From contig JAILGL010000136.1 in assembly GCA_024696825.1 (NCBI GenBank), positions 1 to 57,891 of the forward strand: 57,891 nucleotides of DNA, in the 5' to 3' direction. The position numbers and the translations under genes are program-made. Below the pieces are notes generated by a model that did no database searches, had not been told where the DNA came from, and was given only the letters and a program-made list of their open reading frames with translations. The DNA is from Lachnospiraceae bacterium (GTDB taxonomy: Bacteria; Bacillota; Clostridia; Lachnospirales; Lachnospiraceae). Below are positions 21,101 through 29,534 of the stretch, piece after piece; position 1 is the stretch's first letter, and every line of letters starts with the position of its first letter.

Positions 21101-21128
21101 TTTTACTTTGTGATAGGGGAGTTGTCAA
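21101..21128 (-). promoter_or_regulatory. gltB promoter with overlapping palindrome
   Basis: A perfect TTGACA (21123-21128) and TAAAAT (21101-21106) are separated by 16 bp. CCTATCA and TGATAGG arms (about 21095-21118) flank the -10 box with a 10-bp spacer and may be an operator. The predicted transcription start, near 21094, coincides with the foot of hairpin P1. Confidence 0.7.
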
Positions 21129-21275
21129 GAACTTTTTAGGGGAATTTAGCGAGAGCACGAATGGTGATAAGTGAAATATATGGCAACACTTATGATACTT
21201 GAAAGACTTGCTTGAGAAAGGTCGCCGCCGCATCCTTGAAACACTTGCTCGTGATGTGTACAAAGCGCGCAATAC

Positions 21276-21547
21276 GCGCTTAAAAGGCTGCAAACTTGAA
21301 CAACTTGCTCGTGATGTGTACTCGCTTCAGGCTGCGGATTTTCTACCACAGTTGCACGCGCTTATTCGTCGCCATATCACTTGCAAACTCGTGTAAGTAA
21401 GGTGATGGGTTAAGTGGAGGCAGTGTTCACTCGGACAGCAAGTTAAGCGATGGCGACTGCTAGCGTGCAACTGTGCTGACGAAAATGCACGCAAAGCCAT
21501 TCCGCTTCGTACACACATCGAGCGGCGTTGTTGAGCAAGTTAAGCGT
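21276..21547 (+). repeat. Left arm of a ~270-bp imperfect inverted repeat
   Basis: This block matches, in reverse complement, the block at 22974-23243. Long identical runs include the GCGGATTTTCTACCACAGTTG, GTCGCCATATCACTTGC and CGCAAAGCCATTCCGCTTCG regions. A short divergent patch lies at about 21405-21425. A further partial copy of its beginning lies just outside (21233-21261). The block is less AT-rich than the surrounding intergenic DNA. No gene is supported here. Confidence 0.85.
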
Positions 21548-21808
21548 GCGGCTCCTGCGAATTCGCCGTAGGCGAATTTGTGTTCAGGCGCTAACGAAAA
21601 TACACGCAAAGCCTTTTCGCTTCATAAGCGCATTTAATGCGCTTCACACACACTGAGCGGCGTTGTTGGACAAGCTAAGCGTGAGGCTCCTGCGAATTCG
21701 ACGTAGGCGAATTTGTGTTCAGGCGCTAACGAAAATGCACGCAAAGCCTTTTCGCTTCATAAGCGCATTTAATGCGCTTTATACACTATCGATCGGCGTT
21801 GTTTGGCA
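21541..21808 (+). repeat. Two 135-bp direct repeats with internal hairpins
   Basis: Copies begin at 21541 and 21676, exactly 135 bp apart, and are nearly identical. Each carries a small AATTCGCC/GGCGAATT-type hairpin and an AAGCGCAT/ATGCGCTT hairpin. A shorter 97-bp relative at 21444 lacks both hairpins, and a diverged relative lies at 22905-22975 on the other strand with a different hairpin. The hairpins therefore look like modules gained or lost within a common unit. Confidence 0.8.
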
Positions 21809-21865
21809 AGCGAAGCATACGGCGACTTACTTTATCGATTGAGTCGAGGTTATGTATAAGTGTTA

Positions 21866-22850
21866 GGCATCGGAATTGTGAGTTATCGCAGTGATCGATG
21901 CTCACCTAATTTCCCCGGCATCGGAAAAGTAAGTAATCGTGAAAATCGATGCTCACCTTAATCCGGTAGGCATCGGGATAGCAAGTTTTGGCAATAATCG
22001 ATGCTCGGCTTAATCCGGTAGGCATCGGGATAGCAAGTAATCGTGAAAATCGATGCTCACCTAAATCCGCCGGGCATCGGAAAAGTAAGTAATCGTGATA
22101 ATCGATGCTCACCTAAATCCGCCGGGCATCGGAATAGTAAGTAATCGTGAAAATCGATGCTCACCTAAATCCGGTAGGCATCGGGATAGCAAGTTTTGGC
22201 AATAATCGATGCTCGGCTTAATCCGGTAGGCATCGGAAAAGCAAGTTTTGGCGATAATCGATGCTCGCCTAAATCCGGTAGGCATCGGAAAAGCAAGTTT
22301 TGGCGATAATCGATGCTCACCTTAATCCGGTAGGCATCGGGATAGAAAGTTTTGGCAATAATCGATGCTCGCCTTAATCCGGTAGGCATCGGAAAAGCAA
22401 GTAATCGTGATAATCGATGCTCACCTTAATCCGGTGGGCATCGGAATAGCAAGTTTTGGCAATAATCGATGCTCGCCTAAATCCGGTAGGCATCGGAATT
22501 GTAAGTAATCGTGAAAATCGATGCTCGGCTTAATCCGGTAGGCATCGGGATAGCAAGTTTTGGCAATAATCGATGCTCGGCTTAATCCGGTAGGCATCGG
22601 AAAAGTAAGTAATCGTGAAAATCGATGCTCGCCTAAATCCGCCGGGCATCGGAATAGTAAGTAATCGTGAAAATCGATGCTCACCTTAATCCGGTAGGCA
22701 TCGGAAAAGTAAGTAATCGTGAAAATCGATGCTCACCTTAATCCGGTAGGCATCGGAAAAGCAAGTTTTGGCGATAATCGATGCTCACTCAAAATTACCG
22801 GGCATCGGGATAGCAAGTAATCGTGATAATCGATGCTCACCTAGGGTGCT
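21866..22850. repeat. Array of 18 tandem 52-bp mosaic repeats
   Basis: Units start with ATCGATGCTC at 21894 and recur every 52 bp (the first is 51) up to a truncated copy at 22829. Each unit has two constant words, ATCGATGCTC and GGCATCGG, whose CGATGC/GCATCG cores can pair as hairpins within or between units. Three positions vary among a few alternatives: the middle (for example ACCTTAATCCGGTAG or ACCTAAATCCGCCGG), a GATAGC/AAAAGT-type word, and a tail that is either TAATCGTGA-A/T-A or TTTTGGC-A/G-ATA. The alternatives are shuffled between units. Since 52 is not a multiple of 3, the apparent short frames across the array are artefacts. Confidence 0.9.
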
Positions 22851-22973
22851 TTGTTTGTAGCCGCCGGTGCTTAGCAAACACGAAGCTAAATAAGTGCAGC
22901 ACAGTGAGGCTTTGCGCAAATTTTCATCAGCGCTGTTGTACATATTCTCCTTCGGAGAATTTGCAGTCGCAAT

Positions 22974-23243
22974 CGTTTAACTTGCTCAACAACGCCGCTC
23001 GATGTGTGTACGAAGCGGAATGGCTTTGCGTGCATTTTCGTCAGCGCAGTTGTAGGCTAGCAGTCGCCATCGTTTAACTTGCTGTCCGAGTGAGCATTGT
23101 CTTGACTTGTCAAGAACCTGGCTTACACGAGTTTGCAAGTGATATGGCGACGGATAAGCGCCTACAACTGTGGTAGAAAATCCGCAGCCTGAAGCGAGTA
23201 CACACATCGAGCAAGTTGTTCAAGTTTGTAGCCTCACAAGCGC
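22974..23243 (-). repeat. Right arm of the ~270-bp imperfect inverted repeat
   Basis: Reverse complement of 21276-21547. Together with the left arm it brackets the 52-bp array and the 135-bp repeats in a roughly 2-kb unit. Weaker similarity continues inward to about 22905. An internal CTTGAC-TT-GTCAAG palindrome (23101-23114) sits where the two arms differ. Confidence 0.85.
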
Positions 23244-23273
23244 ATCTTATTAGCGAGTGTTCATAACAACTGC

Positions 23274-23310
23274 AAAAAAACAGGGACGCGAGATTAATCT
23301 CGCATCCCTG
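23274..23310 (-). terminator. Terminator downstream of purF
   Basis: The minus strand reads CAGGGATGCGAGATT followed by its complement (one G-U pair) and seven T. It is about 225 nt after the purF stop codon, so the purF message would have a long 3' tail. Confidence 0.85.
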
Positions 23311-23535
23311 CTCTCTGGACAATGAGAAGTTGGTTTGTCCTACTCCATTCGTAGCTTAAAACACACTGGACACTATGTTTTAAGCCCGGCAAAACTAGAG
23401 GTTTATGTGATTTGTGTTAACCCTTTAAACAGTTAATACTTTAAGCAATTGTGTGTTATGGAAGGTTTGCTTTATAAGTTACTACTATGGGCTAACACTT
23501 TACGGAGTTGTTATGTATGTCGGTTTTACGATTCT
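23311..23535 (-). other. Structured 3' tail of purF or small RNA
   Basis: No coding frame is supported. On the minus strand there are two further hairpins before the terminator: GCTTAAAACA/TGTTTTAAGC, and GGACAA/TTGTCC. This spacing of hairpins could be a stable 3' UTR or a separate small RNA. No convincing internal promoter was found and no known RNA family was recognised. Confidence 0.35.
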
Positions 23536-24921
23536 TTACACCGGATAGTTGTTGTCGAAGCAGGCTGAGCAAATGGATAGGTCTCCGACCATGGCCTTGA
23601 AGTCCTTGGTGTCAAGGTATACTAAGGAATCTGCCCCTATGTTTTTGCAAACTTCTTCGGCTGAATGTTCAGATGCTATTAGCTGTCCGCTGCTTGGTAC
23701 ATCGGTGCCATAGAAACATGGATATAAGAAAGGTGGGGAGCTGATTCTTACATGTACTTCTTTGGCTCCTTCTTTCTTAAGCATTTCTATTATCTTTTTC
23801 ATAGTGGTTCCACGTACTATGGAGTCGTCTATTATAACTATTCTTTTATCTTTAACCACACTCTTTAATACGCTAAGCTTCATAATTACTGCATTTTTTC
23901 TTTCCTCATCTGTAGGTTTTATGAAGCTTCTGCCAATGTAGCTGTTTTTATGAAATGCAAGTGCAAAAGGAATGCCTGATTCTTTTGCATAGCCCTCTGC
24001 TGCCACAAGTCCCGAATCCGGAACTCCTACAACTACGTCAGCCTCAACGTGAGAAGATCGGGCAAGAGCTTGTCCTGCCCGAAATCTCGCTTCATGTACT
24101 TCGATTCCATCAATGATAGAATCACTTCTTGCAAAATATATATACTCAAATATGCAATGTGCACATTTAAGACCACAAAGGGTCTCGTCACTATATATTC
24201 CTTCCTCTGTGATTACTATTTCTTCGCCAGGTTTTATGTCTCTTATTAATTCTCCGCCAACTGCGGTTATAGCAGAACTCTCAGAAGCCAGAATATATTT
24301 ATCCTGCTTTTTTCCAAGTACCAGAGGTTTGATTCCATATGGATCTCTGATACCCACAAGCTTTTTAGGACTCATGACAAGACAGGCATATCCACCCTTC
24401 ATCTTTTTCGCTGCATTTATTACTGCCTCTTCGATGGATTGGGTTTTTACTCTCTCACTAACTATTTCATAGGCTATAACCTCTGTATCAGTGGTGGTGT
24501 AATGAGCCTGCCCACGATACATTTGAAGCTCTTTTATTTTCTGGGCATTTATGATATTACCATTATGCACCAAAGATAGACTCCCCTTAATATACTTCAT
24601 CGATATAGGTTGAGCATTTTCTGGAATACTTTCACCTGTAGTCGAATATCTTACATGACCAACACCGATATTTCCTTTGAGCTCTTTCAAATCGCTTTTG
24701 CTAAAAACCTCACCTACAAGTCCCATGCCTTTTTTTGTCGTAAGATTTCCCATATAGCTATCGGTATCTGACACTGACATTCCTGCTGATTCCTGACCTC
24801 TGTGCTGTAAAGCAACCAGACCATAATATATGTCGTTTGATACATTTTCACCAGCAGGTGCATATACTCCAAACACTCCACATTCTTCGTGGAGCTTATC
24901 CGACTCGAAATAGTCAGTCAT
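23536..24921 (-). CDS. purF: Amidophosphoribosyltransferase (glutamine PRPP amidotransferase)
   Basis: The 461-residue enzyme catalyses the first step of purine synthesis, PRPP plus glutamine to phosphoribosylamine. A 13-residue propeptide ending in HEE precedes Cys14 (ECGVFGVY), the future N-terminal nucleophile. Glutaminase residues are intact: HRGQESAG, VRYSTTG, HNGN and TTTDTEV. The PRPP loop is IVIIDDSIVRGTTM near residue 362. Cysteines at CAHC, PCFYG and CSAC fit the Bacillus-type [4Fe-4S] enzyme. A CGGAGG site lies before the start. It stands apart from the other pur genes, inside the glutamine cluster. Confidence 0.96.
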   Translation of the reverse strand: MTDYFESDKLHEECGVFGVYAPAGENVSNDIYYGLVALQHRGQESAGMSVSDTDSYMGNLTTKKGMGLVGEVFSKSDLKELKGNIGVGHVRYSTTGESIPENAQPISMKYIKGSLSLVHNGNIINAQKIKELQMYRGQAHYTTTDTEVIAYEIVSERVKTQSIEEAVINAAKKMKGGYACLVMSPKKLVGIRDPYGIKPLVLGKKQDKYILASESSAITAVGGELIRDIKPGEEIVITEEGIYSDETLCGLKCAHCIFEYIYFARSDSIIDGIEVHEARFRAGQALARSSHVEADVVVGVPDSGLVAAEGYAKESGIPFALAFHKNSYIGRSFIKPTDEERKNAVIMKLSVLKSVVKDKRIVIIDDSIVRGTTMKKIIEMLKKEGAKEVHVRISSPPFLYPCFYGTDVPSSGQLIASEHSAEEVCKNIGADSLVYLDTKDFKAMVGDLSICSACFDNNYPV

Positions 24922-25308
24922 TTTTAGTCCTCCGTTGTATAATTAATTTTTAGGTTTTTTAAATTCTTCTTTTATTTTTATTTATATTTTTTGACTATTA
25001 ATATGACTATTTTTTTCTAATTTGACTACTTTTATTTTTTGATTTTTTCTTTTATTTTTATTGTTTTATTTACTTAAAAATCCACCCTGTTATACGCTTT
25101 TCACTTCTTTTATTTTTTTCCCTATTATACGCTTTGTTTTACCTAATATATTTACTCAAAAATTTTACTTATACTTACTTTTAATCCATTGACATAATGT
25201 TTTCTTACTGTTTTTTTTAGCATTTTTATAGCATTTTTATAGCATTTTTTTAGCTTTTTTATAGCTTTTTCATTAGCATTTTCTTATTAGTTTTTTAGCT
25301 TTTAAAGA
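24922..25308 (-). other. AT-rich purF leader / intergenic region
   Basis: No gene is seen. The minus strand is strongly purine- and A-rich. It contains three ATAAAAATGCT-like direct repeats (about 25215-25260), two GCGTATAA(T/C)AGGG repeats (the first holds a perfect TATAAT), and three TAGTCA words nearer to purF. The -35 element is not clear, and no terminator after amt could be found, so purF may be read from its own promoter or from glnN-amt. Confidence 0.45.
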
Positions 25309-27078
25309 TTACTCAACATCCTGAAGTGCTTCGAAATCTTCCTCGCCGGTTCTAATCTTAACTACGCGGCTAACTGGATATACGAAGATCTTACCGTCAC
25401 CAATCTTACCGGTGTAAAGAGTTTTCTTGGCTGTTTCGATTACTGCATCTACTGGGATTTCACTTACTACTACTTCAAGCTTAATCTTAGGAAGTAAGGT
25501 AACGTCCATCTCAACTCCACGGTACATCTGACCACTACCCTTCTGCATACCACAACCTGTTACCTGAGTTACGGTTACACCGGTGATACCTAATTCATTA
25601 AGGGCTTTCTTAAGTCTGTCGTATCTTGAAAGCTTTGTGATGATTACTACCTTGTTCATTCCTGTGTCAAGGCTTGTTCCCTTAACTGCCTGAGTCATGT
25701 CATGTACAGGAACTGCAGCCTTTCTCTTAGCTTCGCTGGCAGCCTCGTAGCTATCTTCGCCGAGATGAGTATTTTCATTTTCATCCATTGTACCGCTACT
25801 CATATCTACGATTGAGAAACCAGCATATGCTGAAGTAAGACCATGCTCTTTCTCGTCAAGACCTTCGATTTCTTCTTCTTCAGAAACTCTTAAACCAAAG
25901 ATTAATTTGATGATAGCAAATACAATTACCATGGTTACTGTTGTCCAAGCTGCTACTGCAAGAACTCCGATTGCCTGAACTCCTAAAAGATGGAAGCCAC
26001 CGCCATAGAAAAGACCCTGAAGAGTGTCATTTCCTGGTGCTGTTTTTGTTGCGAAAAGACCAGTTGCGAGTGTACCCCACACACCGTTCATCATATGTAC
26101 TGCAACTGCACCGACTGGATCGTCAATGTGAAGTACGTAATCTAAGAACCAAACACCGAAGCATACTAAAAGTCCTGCAACTGCACCGATTATAATAGCA
26201 CCTGTGGCGTCTGTAACATCACAAGGAGCTGTGATTGCTACAAGACCTGCAAGAGATGCGTTTAAACACATTGAAACGTCAGGCTTACCATACTTAATCC
26301 ATGTAAATATCATACATACTACTGTTGCTACTGAAGGAGCGATTGTAGTTGTTACAAATACTGATGCAAGCTGATCTGATGATGTACAAGCTGCACCGTT
26401 GAAACCATACCATCCAAGCCAAAGGATGAATACACCTAAGGCACCGATAACGATATTATGACCAGGGAAAGCATTTACCTTAGTTACCTTACCGGATTTA
26501 TCTCTTTTAAACTTACCGATACGAGCACCAACCATCTTGGCACCAACTAAAGCTGCGATTCCACCAACCATGTGAATTGCACATGATCCTGCAAAATCAT
26601 GGAATCCCATCTCTGCAAGCCAGCCGCCGCCCCAGATCCAATGTGCCTCAATTGGGTATATTAAACCTGATATAACACCAGAATATACACAGTAGCTTAA
26701 GAACTTAGTTCTTTCTGCCATGGCACCTGATACTATAGTAGCTGTGGTAGCACAGAAAACAAGGTTGAATACGAAGTTTGACCAATCAAACTTTGCATAA
26801 TCTGTAATAATATCAAAACCTGGTTTTCCGATGAAACCTAACATGTCTTCACCAAGGAGTAAACTAAATCCAATGATGATAAACATTACACAACCGATAC
26901 AAAAGTCCATGAGATTCTTCATAAGAATGTTACCTGCATTCTTAGCTCTTGAAAAACCTGTCTCAACCATTGCAAATCCTGCCTGCATCCAAAATACAAG
27001 CGCTGCACCAATAAGGAACCATACGGAGAACACTTCTCCGCTTATCGCATTCATAATTTCTTCTGTCATATCCGTCAC
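25309..27078 (-). CDS. Ammonium transporter fused to a PII signalling domain (Amt-GlnK)
   Basis: The protein has 589 residues. Residues 1 to about 415 are an Amt channel with eleven hydrophobic segments and family words such as GFAMVETGFSRAKNAGNIL, ATIVSGAMAERTKF and DDPVGAVAVHMMNGVWG. After an acidic, charged linker, a complete PII domain begins at MNKVVIITKL (about residue 475). It has a T-loop around GMQKGSGQMYRGVE and the ATP-binding TGKIGDGKIFVYP and RTGE motifs. Where GlnB has the uridylylated Tyr51 this domain has Met, so that modification is excluded; control by ATP/ADP/2-oxoglutarate binding is the likely alternative. Fusion puts the gate on the channel itself. It follows glnN by 88 bp with no terminator between, suggesting one operon. 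Confidence 0.92.
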   Translation of the reverse strand: MTDMTEEIMNAISGEVFSVWFLIGAALVFWMQAGFAMVETGFSRAKNAGNILMKNLMDFCIGCVMFIIIGFSLLLGEDMLGFIGKPGFDIITDYAKFDWSNFVFNLVFCATTATIVSGAMAERTKFLSYCVYSGVISGLIYPIEAHWIWGGGWLAEMGFHDFAGSCAIHMVGGIAALVGAKMVGARIGKFKRDKSGKVTKVNAFPGHNIVIGALGVFILWLGWYGFNGAACTSSDQLASVFVTTTIAPSVATVVCMIFTWIKYGKPDVSMCLNASLAGLVAITAPCDVTDATGAIIIGAVAGLLVCFGVWFLDYVLHIDDPVGAVAVHMMNGVWGTLATGLFATKTAPGNDTLQGLFYGGGFHLLGVQAIGVLAVAAWTTVTMVIVFAIIKLIFGLRVSEEEEIEGLDEKEHGLTSAYAGFSIVDMSSGTMDENENTHLGEDSYEAASEAKRKAAVPVHDMTQAVKGTSLDTGMNKVVIITKLSRYDRLKKALNELGITGVTVTQVTGCGMQKGSGQMYRGVEMDVTLLPKIKLEVVVSEIPVDAVIETAKKTLYTGKIGDGKIFVYPVSRVVKIRTGEEDFEALQDVE

Positions 27079-27166
27079 CCTTCCTTTTCTTATAATTTTT
27101 ATTTATATTTTTTTCTAAAAACTCTTATAATTTTTTCCATTTATGTCCCATAATCTAGCTTTTTTA

Positions 27167-29266
27167 TTAATATACTGAGAATAAAAGCTTTCCATAGCTT
27201 GGGAATGGCCAGCACTCCTCTGGTGAAAGCATTTCTGCCTCATCAACATATTTTCTTAAGTCTTCCATTGAAGGAAGTACCTTATCTCTGGTGAACTCTG
27301 AGGTTTCGATGATAGTATCAAAATCATCAACCTTAGAAAGTACATCCTCGAGAACTTCAACCTTTTCTAAGATGTAATCTGTAAGCTCTGAAAGTCTTTC
27401 CATAGTTGAAAGCTCGTAGTTACATTTAACCTTGTCACTTACTGACTTCATAAGTGAAATAGTTCCTGCAACTCTGTTTAAATAACCCTCGATTGCTGGA
27501 AGGTAATTCTTTCTAACCATGTCAACCATTGTAAGTCCTTCGATATTAATAGTCTTACAATAATTCTCAAGCATGATCTCACATCTTGAATTAAGCTCTG
27601 TCTCTGTAAATACCTTGTGAGACATAAGCATTTTCTTATTCTTCTCATCTAAGAGATGTGGCATTGCATCAGCTGTAGTTCTAAGATTTGAAAGGCCTCT
27701 AACCTCTGTTGCCTCCTTAATCCACTCTTCGCCGTATCCGTTACCGTTGAACAAGATTCTCTCATGCTTAACAATTACTTCCTTGATAAGATCATGAAGC
27801 TCTGCCTCGAAATCCTCTGCCTTTTCAAGTCTGTCAGCATACTGCTCAAGACTTTCTGCAACTGCTGCATTTAACATGATATTACAGCATGCAATGCTGT
27901 TTGAAGAACCAAGAGATCTGAACTCGAACTTGTTACCTGTAAATGCAAATGGTGAAGTACGGTTTCTATCAGTTGTATCTCTTGAGAATCTTGGTAATGA
28001 ATGAACACCAAGCTTCATAACAACCTTCTCATGCTCCTCATATGGCTTATCATTCTTGATTGCATCAAGGATTGCTGTTAACTCATCTCCAAGGAATACT
28101 GAAATGATTGCAGGGGGTGCTTCGTTAGCTCCAAGTCTGTGATCATTTCCTGCTGTTGCAGCTGAGAGACGAAGAAGATCCTGATAATCATCAACTGCCT
28201 GAATTACACCACAAAGGAATAAAATGAACTGTGCATTCTCAGATGGTGTATCACCAGGTGAAAGAAGATTCACACCTGTGTCAGTAGCCATGGACCAGTT
28301 GTTATGCTTACCTGAACCATTAACGCCTGCAAATGGTTTCTCATGAAGTAAGCAAACCATGTCATGCTTTCTTGCTACCTTTTGCATAATCTCCATGGTG
28401 AGCTGATTGTTATCAGTTGCCACGTTGGTAGTTGAGAAGATAGGAGCAAGCTCATGCTGTGCAGGTGCAACCTCGTTATGCTCAGTCTTTGCGAGAATTC
28501 CAAGCTTCCAAAGCTCGTTATTTAAATCCTCCATGAAGGCTGTTACTCTTGGCTTGATTACACCAAAGTAATGATCATCTAACTCCTGTCCCTTTGGAGC
28601 TCGTGCTCCGAAAAGAGTTCTTCCTGTATATACTAAGTCAGGCCTTTTTTCAAACATTTCCTTGTCTACAAGGAAGTATTCCTGCTCAGGTCCAACGCTT
28701 GTTCTAACATATTTAACTTCTTTACCGAAAAGTTTTAAGATTCTCTTTGCCTGGCGGTTAAGAGCTTGCATAGAACGAAGGAGTGGAGTCTTTTTATCAA
28801 GTGCATCTCCTGAGTAAGAGCAGAACGCTGTTGGGATGCAAAGTGTGTGATCCTTGATAAATGCATATGAGGTTGGGTCCCATGCTGTATAACCTCTAGC
28901 CTCAAATGTTGCTCTAAGTCCTCCGGAAGGAAATGAAGAAGCATCAGGTTCACCTTTAATAAGTTCTTTACCTGAGAATTCCATAAGTACTCCGCCATCA
29001 GGTGAAGGTGAAATGAAGCTGTCATGCTTTTCTGCAGTTACACCTGTAAGAGGTTGAAACCAATGTGTGTAATGAGTAGCTCCATTTTCAACTGCCCAGT
29101 CACGCATTTGAGTAGCAACTGCCTCGGCTACATCCTCTTCAAGTTTTACGTTTTCATCAATGGTTCTTTTAAGTGATTGATAAACCTTGTCTGAAAGACG
29201 AGCTTTCATAACTTTGTCACTGAAAACTTTTGAACCAAACATTTCAGGAACATTTTGCTTATTCAT
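27167..29266 (-). CDS. glnN: Glutamine synthetase type III
   Basis: The 699-residue enzyme joins ammonia to glutamate using ATP. Length and the family signatures are diagnostic of [40 protein letters not shown], and [19 protein letters not shown] near residue 320. The start is placed at MNKQN, 5 nt after AAAGAGG; the frame runs upstream to a TTG, but that codon lies inside an inverted repeat and has no ribosome site. Since the GlnA-like protein of this cluster lacks the usual ammonia-site residues, GlnN is probably the main assimilatory synthetase. It has its own promoter and an attenuator-type leader, and is likely co-transcribed with amt. Confidence 0.96.
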   Translation of the reverse strand: MNKQNVPEMFGSKVFSDKVMKARLSDKVYQSLKRTIDENVKLEEDVAEAVATQMRDWAVENGATHYTHWFQPLTGVTAEKHDSFISPSPDGGVLMEFSGKELIKGEPDASSFPSGGLRATFEARGYTAWDPTSYAFIKDHTLCIPTAFCSYSGDALDKKTPLLRSMQALNRQAKRILKLFGKEVKYVRTSVGPEQEYFLVDKEMFEKRPDLVYTGRTLFGARAPKGQELDDHYFGVIKPRVTAFMEDLNNELWKLGILAKTEHNEVAPAQHELAPIFSTTNVATDNNQLTMEIMQKVARKHDMVCLLHEKPFAGVNGSGKHNNWSMATDTGVNLLSPGDTPSENAQFILFLCGVIQAVDDYQDLLRLSAATAGNDHRLGANEAPPAIISVFLGDELTAILDAIKNDKPYEEHEKVVMKLGVHSLPRFSRDTTDRNRTSPFAFTGNKFEFRSLGSSNSIACCNIMLNAAVAESLEQYADRLEKAEDFEAELHDLIKEVIVKHERILFNGNGYGEEWIKEATEVRGLSNLRTTADAMPHLLDEKNKKMLMSHKVFTETELNSRCEIMLENYCKTINIEGLTMVDMVRKNYLPAIEGYLNRVAGTISLMKSVSDKVKCNYELSTMERLSELTDYILEKVEVLEDVLSKVDDFDTIIETSEFTRDKVLPSMEDLRKYVDEAEMLSPEECWPFPSYGKLLFSVY

Positions 29267-29281
29267 ATTTACCTCTTTTCT

Positions 29282-29323
29282 GCGTCGCAAAAAGTTTTTC
29301 TACCGGTCTATGTCAAGCGACGC
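29282..29323 (-). promoter_or_regulatory. GCGTCGC/GCGACGC inverted repeat before the glnN ribosome site
   Basis: A 7-bp GC-rich inverted repeat (29282-29288 and 29317-29323) ends about 4 nt before the AAAGAGG ribosome site. In RNA it would form a hairpin with a 28-nt loop next to the initiation region. It is the only GC-rich word in this leader. A function is not known. Confidence 0.4.
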
Positions 29324-29400
29324 TAGAACATAAACCCTTAAGTGACTTTTTAAATCACTTTTCAAAGTACATAAAGCATTTACTTTAAAGCATTTACTTT

Positions 29401-29472
29401 TCATAAAGGCTTAAAAACACGCAAAAAAGAGCGCCCAGAGATTGTATCTCTAAGACGCCCTTGCCTTTATGA
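29401..29472 (-). terminator. glnN leader attenuator with one ANTAR-like hexaloop
   Basis: The minus-strand leader starts, about 5 nt after the predicted RNA 5' end, with hairpin AAGGC-AAGGGC-GUCUU (29467-29452); its 6-nt loop has A1 and G4. The loop's GGGC and the 3' arm are also the 5' arm of a terminator (29460-29429) followed by six U (29428-29423). In addition TCATAAAGGC and GCCTTTATGA, a perfect 10-bp inverted repeat, enclose the whole terminator (29463-29472 with 29401-29410). That helix would open the hexaloop hairpin. No second hexaloop hairpin fits between promoter and P2. Confidence 0.65.
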
Positions 29473-29478
29473 TAAACA

Positions 29479-29507
29479 ATAATAATTCCTATCCAAAAAA
29501 ATGTCAA
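29479..29507 (-). promoter_or_regulatory. glnN promoter
   Basis: TTGACA (29502-29507) and TATTAT (29479-29484) are separated by 17 bp, close to the sigma-A consensus. The predicted start near 29472 places the attenuator at the very beginning of the transcript. Confidence 0.75.
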
Positions 29508-29534
29508 GCACTTTTTTTTAAAAAATTTTATTTT

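Noticed and set aside
21906-22684. Three minus-strand frames of 68-87 aa across the 52-bp array
   Set aside because: The 52-bp period shifts frame every unit, no ribosome sites are present, and the same peptides recur only because the DNA repeats.
21866-22850. CRISPR array
   Set aside because: Constant parts are only 8-10 nt, intervening parts are reused variants rather than unique spacers, and no cas genes are near.
21276-23243. Insertion sequence with transposase
   Set aside because: Inverted arms are present but no transposase or recombinase frame exists inside.
21009-23322. Short frames (60-95 aa) in the inverted arms and repeats
   Set aside because: They overlap repeated, hairpin-rich DNA on both strands, lack ribosome sites and resemble no family.
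24922-25308. Riboswitch or ANTAR leader before purF
   Set aside because: The region has almost no GC-containing stems and no hexaloop hairpin or terminator could be drawn.
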